Below, in pieces: positions 24,862 through 28,402 of a stretch of 28,402 nt of DNA; positions within the stretch are counted from its first letter, which is position 1; each line of letters opens with the position of its first letter. Location of the stretch: contig JWZX01003037.1 in the NCBI GenBank assembly GCA_001275005.1, positions 1-28,402 on the forward strand, written 5' to 3'. Source of the stretch: Chrysochromulina tobinii. Its lineage: Eukaryota; Haptophyta; Prymnesiales; Chrysochromulinaceae. The notes beneath the pieces were generated by a model, which was given only the letters and a program-made list of their open reading frames with translations, searched no databases and had not been told where the DNA came from. The position numbers and the translations under genes were made by a program.

Positions 24862-27180
24862 ATGCCGCCGCAGGTGCCGCTTCCGCTCGTGAAGGCCCTC
24901 CGCGATGAGCTGGGTATCTCGATGAAGGACGCCAAGGATGCCCTGCTGAAGGCCAATCTGGACCTGGATCTTGCGCGAAGCATCCTGAAAGGCGAGGTGG
25001 CTGCAACACCTCCGCCTGCGCCGTCGGCGGTCGCACCCTCGTCACCCACAGCGAGCGCGGGCGACATGTTTGGAGGTATGGCCGTGAATCCGTCGCCGCC
25101 GCCAGCGCCGCCCGCTGCACCGCCTGCCCCAGGTGACTTTGGCTCGCCACCCTCGAGCATGTTCGGAGGCATGGCACTCGCACCGACCGCCCTGCCGCCT
25201 CCCGACCCGCCTCCCGAGAGCGCCGATGTCTTCGCGCAGCTGAGTGCGGGTGCGAGCGCACCGCCCCCCGCGGCGGTCTTTGGCGGCATGTTTGCCGGGA
25301 TGGGCGTCGTCAGCACCGACAGCGCCCCCGCCGCGGTCTCTGGCGGCATGTTTGCCGGGATGGGCGTCGTCAGCACCGACAGCGCCCCCGCCGCGGTCAC
25401 TGGCGGCATGTTTGCCGGGATGGGCGTCGTCAGCACCGACAGCGCCCCCGCCGCGGTCACTGGCGGCATGTTTGCCGGGATGGGCGTCGTCAGCACCGAC
25501 TCCGCCGCTGGCAGCGGCGGAGTCGGTGCTGACGGTCCAGGGGGCTCCGCATTCTCTTTCTTAGGCGGCGCACAGGCTGAAGCGAACGGTGGAATGAACG
25601 GCACGTCCGAAGACTATGTTGCGACGGAGGAGAAGGAGGAGGAGGAGGAGGAGGAGGAGCCGCTGCCTCCGGAGGTGCTTGGGTATCTCTCGTCACTGCC
25701 GCCTACCGAGGTGGCGAAGGCAAAGGATCTCTTCGCGACCGCAAGCGCCAGCCATCTCGTCAATCTGGCGGCGCTGAAGGCCGAGGTGGCGACGGAGAAG
25801 CGCGCTGCGGCGAGCGCGGAGAGGATGGTGAACGGCGCTCGGGAGGAGGCCATGACGGCGAGCGAGGCCGAGGCGGCGGCACGCGAGGCGCTTCTACGGG
25901 CTCAGCAGGAGCTGTCGAACGCCTCGATGATAGCTCAGCGCCGGCAGGCCGAGGCCGCCGAGGCGGAGGCGGAGCTCGAGAGCAAGAGACTCGCCCTCAC
26001 GGTGGCCGAAGATCGGCTGGCCGCTCATCGGGCCGCGCTCAGGCAAGCTCGCACCGACGCGCTCATGAACGTGCAACGCGAGGTGCAGCAAGAGAAGCTG
26101 CGCCAACTCGAGCTGCAAGAGGCGAAACTCGCCGAAGAGAAACGCGCCGCGTTGGCCGCCATGGGCATGGGCGGCGGCGGCGGCATGGGCGGCGGCGGCG
26201 GCATGGGCGGCGGCGGCGGCATGGGCGGCGGTGGCGGCATGGGCGGCGGCGGCGGCGGCATGGGCGGCGGCGGCGTCCATCAGACGAATCCGTTTGGCGC
26301 GATGCAGCCCGGCACGCCCGCTGCCCCAGCTGCGCCGGCTGCGTCGGCTGCGTCTTCACAGGACGAGGATCTTCACACCCTCCTTCGCCGCAACGGCCTC
26401 GATAAGCTCATTAACATCTTCGTCGAGAACGACATTGAGACCGTCAAGGATGTGCACCTCCTGACCGAGAACGACCTCAAAGAGCTTGGGGTCTCGGTCG
26501 GGCTCCGTCGCAAACTCCTCGAGGCGCTCGCCGGTGGTGGGACGGGTGGAGGTGCGCCCGCGACGACGCCGTCGCCATCGCCTGGCATGGCCGCGGCGCC
26601 CGCGGCGGCGCTTCCGCCGATGACGCCGCCCTCTACAGGTGGAGTGGCAGCGGACGGCATGGTCGGCATCCTGAGTGGCATGGGTGGCATGCCGGGTAGC
26701 ATGGCCGGCGGCATGCCGGGCGGCATCCTGAGTGGCATGGGTGGCATGGCCTCGGCAAGTGGAGTACCGAGCGGTGGACTCCCTGCCGATTTTGGAAGCG
26801 GAGGCTTGCCTAATATGGAAATGGGCACGCCCGGGGGCTCCGCGTTCTCATTCTTGGGTGGAGCGACGCCCCCCGCGGCGGTCTCTGGCGGCATGTTTGC
26901 CGGGATGGGCGTCGTCAGCACCGACAGCGCCCCCGCCGCGGTCTCTGGCGGCATGTTTGCCGGGATGGGCGTCGCTGGCATGCCGATGGTCGGCGGCGCT
27001 AGTCCGATGGCCGGGGGGATGATGGCTGGCATGCAGATGGTCGGCGGCGGTGAGATGAATGGCGACCTCCAGCAGCAGATGCTCGCGATGCAGCAGGAGT
27101 ACGCGCGCATGCAGGCGCAGCTCGGGGGTGGCATGGGCATGCCGCAGCAGGGAGGAGGGTCCGCCTTCGGGTTCATGTGA
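24862..27180 (+). CDS. UBA/TS-N, Gly-Met-Phe repeat, coiled-coil and SAM domain protein
   Basis: 772 residues from ATG 24862. The N-terminus (VKALRDELGISMKDAKDALL, then KANLDLDLARSILK) matches the UBA-like TS-N fold of EF-Ts and NAC. Pro/Ala-rich linkers with MFGGM follow, then four 20-residue repeats (GGMFAGMGVVSTDSAPAAV) at ~134-213 and the motif GGSAFSFLGGA. An acidic run (EEKEEEEEEEE) is at ~255-266, an Ala/Glu-rich coiled coil at ~273-433 and a (GGGGGM) tract at ~435-472. A SAM domain is at ~501-558 (LLRRNGLDKLINIFVENDIE, then LTENDLKELGVSVGLRRKLL). The C-terminal third repeats GGSAFSFLGG and the 20-residue unit and ends SAFGFM. NPFG, FSFL and FGFM are short Phe motifs of the kind found in endocytic adaptors and FG proteins. 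Ubiquitin or adaptor scaffold function is inference. Confidence 0.88.
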   Translation: MPPQVPLPLVKALRDELGISMKDAKDALLKANLDLDLARSILKGEVAATPPPAPSAVAPSSPTASAGDMFGGMAVNPSPPPAPPAAPPAPGDFGSPPSSMFGGMALAPTALPPPDPPPESADVFAQLSAGASAPPPAAVFGGMFAGMGVVSTDSAPAAVSGGMFAGMGVVSTDSAPAAVTGGMFAGMGVVSTDSAPAAVTGGMFAGMGVVSTDSAAGSGGVGADGPGGSAFSFLGGAQAEANGGMNGTSEDYVATEEKEEEEEEEEPLPPEVLGYLSSLPPTEVAKAKDLFATASASHLVNLAALKAEVATEKRAAASAERMVNGAREEAMTASEAEAAAREALLRAQQELSNASMIAQRRQAEAAEAEAELESKRLALTVAEDRLAAHRAALRQARTDALMNVQREVQQEKLRQLELQEAKLAEEKRAALAAMGMGGGGGMGGGGGMGGGGGMGGGGGMGGGGGGMGGGGVHQTNPFGAMQPGTPAAPAAPAASAASSQDEDLHTLLRRNGLDKLINIFVENDIETVKDVHLLTENDLKELGVSVGLRRKLLEALAGGGTGGGAPATTPSPSPGMAAAPAAALPPMTPPSTGGVAADGMVGILSGMGGMPGSMAGGMPGGILSGMGGMASASGVPSGGLPADFGSGGLPNMEMGTPGGSAFSFLGGATPPAAVSGGMFAGMGVVSTDSAPAAVSGGMFAGMGVAGMPMVGGASPMAGGMMAGMQMVGGGEMNGDLQQQMLAMQQEYARMQAQLGGGMGMPQQGGGSAFGFM
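25261..25500 (+). repeat. Four tandem 60-bp coding repeats
   Basis: Units start at 25261, 25321, 25381 and 25441. Copies 2-4 are almost identical; copy 1 differs near its start (GCGGTCTTT for GCGGTCTCT). They encode GGMFAGMGVVSTDSAPAAV/T. Confidence 0.97.
25488..25534 (+). repeat. 47-nt near-perfect palindrome inside the coding repeat
   Basis: The arms 25488-25510 and 25512-25534 (23 nt each) are exact reverse complements around a single G at 25511. The left arm begins with the end of the fourth 60-bp unit (CGTCAGCACCGAC). The right arm therefore spells the repeat end backwards on the other strand, coding GSGGVGADG. Confidence 0.95.
26164..26275 (+). repeat. Gly-Met microsatellite tract (18-bp unit)
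   Basis: ATGGGCGGCGGCGGCGGC is repeated about six times with one GGT variant and one unit longer by a codon. It codes MGGGGG runs between the coiled coil and the SAM domain. Confidence 0.95.
26868..26974 (+). repeat. Second cluster of the 60-bp repeat (about 1.7 units)
   Basis: The unit seen at 25261-25500 recurs at 26881-26940 and 26941-26974 with nearly identical DNA. It is again next to a GGSAFSFLGG-coding segment, so a larger block seems to have been copied within the gene. Confidence 0.93.
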
Positions 27181-28208
27181 GGGAGGGGTACACCGACGCC
27201 AAGGACGAGAGACGACGGAAACGTGTTTGAATAGTCTCAAATCTCTCTCTGTGTGTGCGTGCTAGTGGCTCTGGCGGCCTTGGGCTGTGCTGTATGCTGA
27301 GGTGGTGCTCAGCGGCAGCGGGTCTGCCGAATCTCGTACCGTACCCGGCTGCGCCGTAAAGCGAAAACCCAGCGACTTTTCGATACTCGTAGAGATATTT
27401 TGCGCGCGCAGCGCGCAACAAAATTGCGCCGCGCAGCGGCGCTAAGCGGCGCCGCAGGCGCCGCCTGGCGGCGCGCAGCGCCGCCGTAGGCGGCAAGCTC
27501 AGACGCGTCGATTAAGCCCCCCCCTAAGCCCGTTATTTTGCACTACTTTTCACTTTCCCCGTAGTTAACGCCCAATACGGCGCATTTTCCAGCCTCTGTG
27601 GAGCCCTGTGCGCTGCTAGTGGCTGTGGGATGGTCGTTGCCACTCATCCTGCATCTTATTCCATCGGCACTGACGTGAACGCGTAAGTTGAGCGCCTCAT
27701 TGAGCGCCTGCGCCCTGCGTAAACAGGGGACGCTGTGAACAGAGGTGTGAAGAACAAAAAGTGTTAGGATCGGCCGAAGCTGGTTAGGGCTCATCAGCCC
27801 CATCACTAGCGATATGGGAACAAGCTTCTGTCGCTCACCAAGCCCTCATTTCGATCCCCCCACTCTCAAAACGTTGCAAGGCCCAAGGCGCGTACAGGCG
27901 GTAGCGGGTAGGGCCGGGGCGAGGCTACAGGGGGAAAAAGGGCCGAGGCCGCGCTCTGGGAGCACCCATGGGTCCGTGAAATATGCAAAACTGACATGTT
28001 TAACCAACTGTGCTCGGCAAGTGCGTCCCCCTTCGGGATCTTTGATCACCGTCACCGCACGCTTAACAGATAACACCGCACGTCGACGTCCCGAGGTCCT
28101 GTCCCAAGCTCAAGGCTGAGTATATGTATACTCTATGATGATGATCTATGATTTATCTGAACTTTATACTTCCACCGTGTATCGCCTATGTACGAATTTA
28201 CATGCTAA
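27181..28208. other. About 1-kb region without a recognised gene, holding the hairpin run
   Basis: Apart from 27400-27494 (listed separately) I find no gene. There is a poly-C run (about 27517-27526), a direct repeat ttgagcgcct at about 27688 and 27700, a G-rich patch at 27895-27965, and an AT-rich tail at 28120-28200 with several ATGATG/TTTAT words. I checked for tRNA, 5S rRNA and common snRNA landmarks by eye and saw none. Confidence 0.5.
27400..27494. repeat. Run of five GC-rich hairpins, each with a C-GNA-G triloop
   Basis: Hairpin 1: TTGCGCGC-GCA-GCGCGCAA (27400-27418). Hairpin 2: GCGCCGC-GCA-GCGGCGC (27426-27442). Hairpin 3: GCGGCGCC-GCA-GGCGCCGC (27446-27464). Hairpin 4: GGCGGCGC-GCA-GCGCCGCC (27467-27485). 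Hairpin 5: GCCGCC-GTA-GGCGGC (27480-27494), whose left arm is inside the right arm of hairpin 4. All stems pair perfectly. Alternative folds exist, such as GCGCCGCC-T-GGCGGCGC at 27458-27474. Confidence 0.95.
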
Positions 28209-28402
28209 CCACTGCGTCCTGTACGCAATAATCTCCTCGACGTAAGTTCATCACCATCAGCCGCGTATCCGCCAGGGCAACGGCAGCCGTCAGGTCGCCC
28301 GCCACGACGCCCCACGCCGCCACTGCAACCACCGCAGAATGATCCGCCTGCGGCGGGCTCCGGCGGCGGGCTGTCTTCGGCAGCGCCTGCGGCGGGCACC
28401 TC
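28209..28402 (+). other. Possible Pro-rich exon entering the right edge (uncertain)
   Basis: From 28209 one plus frame is open to the window end. After 28248 it reads Ser/Pro/Ala/Gly-rich (SAAYPPGQRQPSGRPPRRP, later PPLQPPQNDPPAAGSGGG). It has no ATG and follows a TAA at 28206, so it would need an upstream splice. An AG at 28259-28260 could be an acceptor. The minus strand is also open here with a Gly/Cys/Arg-rich reading, so strand and reality are unsure. Confidence 0.25.

Noticed and set aside
28130-28165. C/D-box snoRNA (ATGATGA and CTGA words)
   Set aside because: The boxes are only about 20 nt apart, too close for a guide, and no terminal stem is visible.
28205-28399. Minus-strand Gly/Cys/Arg-rich frame at the right edge
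   Set aside because: Short, no ATG, no recognisable domain. The opposite strand has an equally open Pro-rich reading, so neither is supported well.

Overview
The window reads as nuclear DNA of a GC-rich, gene-dense unicellular alga with a secondary plastid. A haptophyte is the best guess, with a pelagophyte-type alga as the alternative. The basis is: eukaryote-only genes (VPS72/YL1, the eukaryotic type of glutamate-cysteine ligase, CENP-X); short GT-AG introns inferred at four places; a plastid-type leader with a Phe just after the signal peptide; an FG-GAP ectodomain joined to a Pro-rich stalk; and protist-type VNGxY modules and low-complexity FG/Gly/Ala/Pro tracts. Nothing bacterial, viral or transposon-like was recognised. 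The taxon is inference.

Layout. Left part (1-9947): an FG-GAP/Cys-rich/Pro-rich surface protein (minus) running off the left edge; VPS72/YL1 (minus); a 1404-residue RCC1 + EF-hand + SHIPPO-repeat protein (plus); an unrecognised acidic/helical protein (minus); and a six-span membrane protein (plus). Middle (9948-19136): the glutamate-cysteine ligase catalytic subunit, whose start codon sits on a tiny exon holding 4 coding nt; CENP-X with a hidden first exon; a LisH-CTLH-WD40 protein whose only visible intron is mostly a 10-bp minisatellite; a plastid-targeted protein with an mTERF-like motif (minus); a small secreted or plastid protein with a possible retained intron (plus); and a two-PDZ protein (minus). 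Right part (19137-27180): a divergent pair of large repetitive proteins 208 bp apart. One is 1698 residues (ankyrin + FG repeats + VNGxY modules + ARM repeats, minus). The other is 772 residues (UBA/TS-N + Gly/Met/Phe repeats + coiled coil + SAM, plus). Right end (27181-28402): mostly non-coding DNA, with a striking run of GC-rich hairpins all capped by GNA triloops.

The genes do not form an obvious pathway and look like a normal sample of a compact nuclear genome: chromatin/centromere (VPS72, CENP-X), redox (GCL), flagellum or cytoskeleton (RCC1/EF/SHIPPO, LisH-WD40), plastid (mTERF-like). Four gene pairs are head to head, 152-222 bp apart, and probably share bidirectional promoters. The strongest unexplained signals are the GNA-triloop hairpin run, a 47-nt near-perfect palindrome inside a coding repeat, the intronic minisatellite, and a 15-nt element (three overlapping AACTG units) placed alike upstream of two genes.
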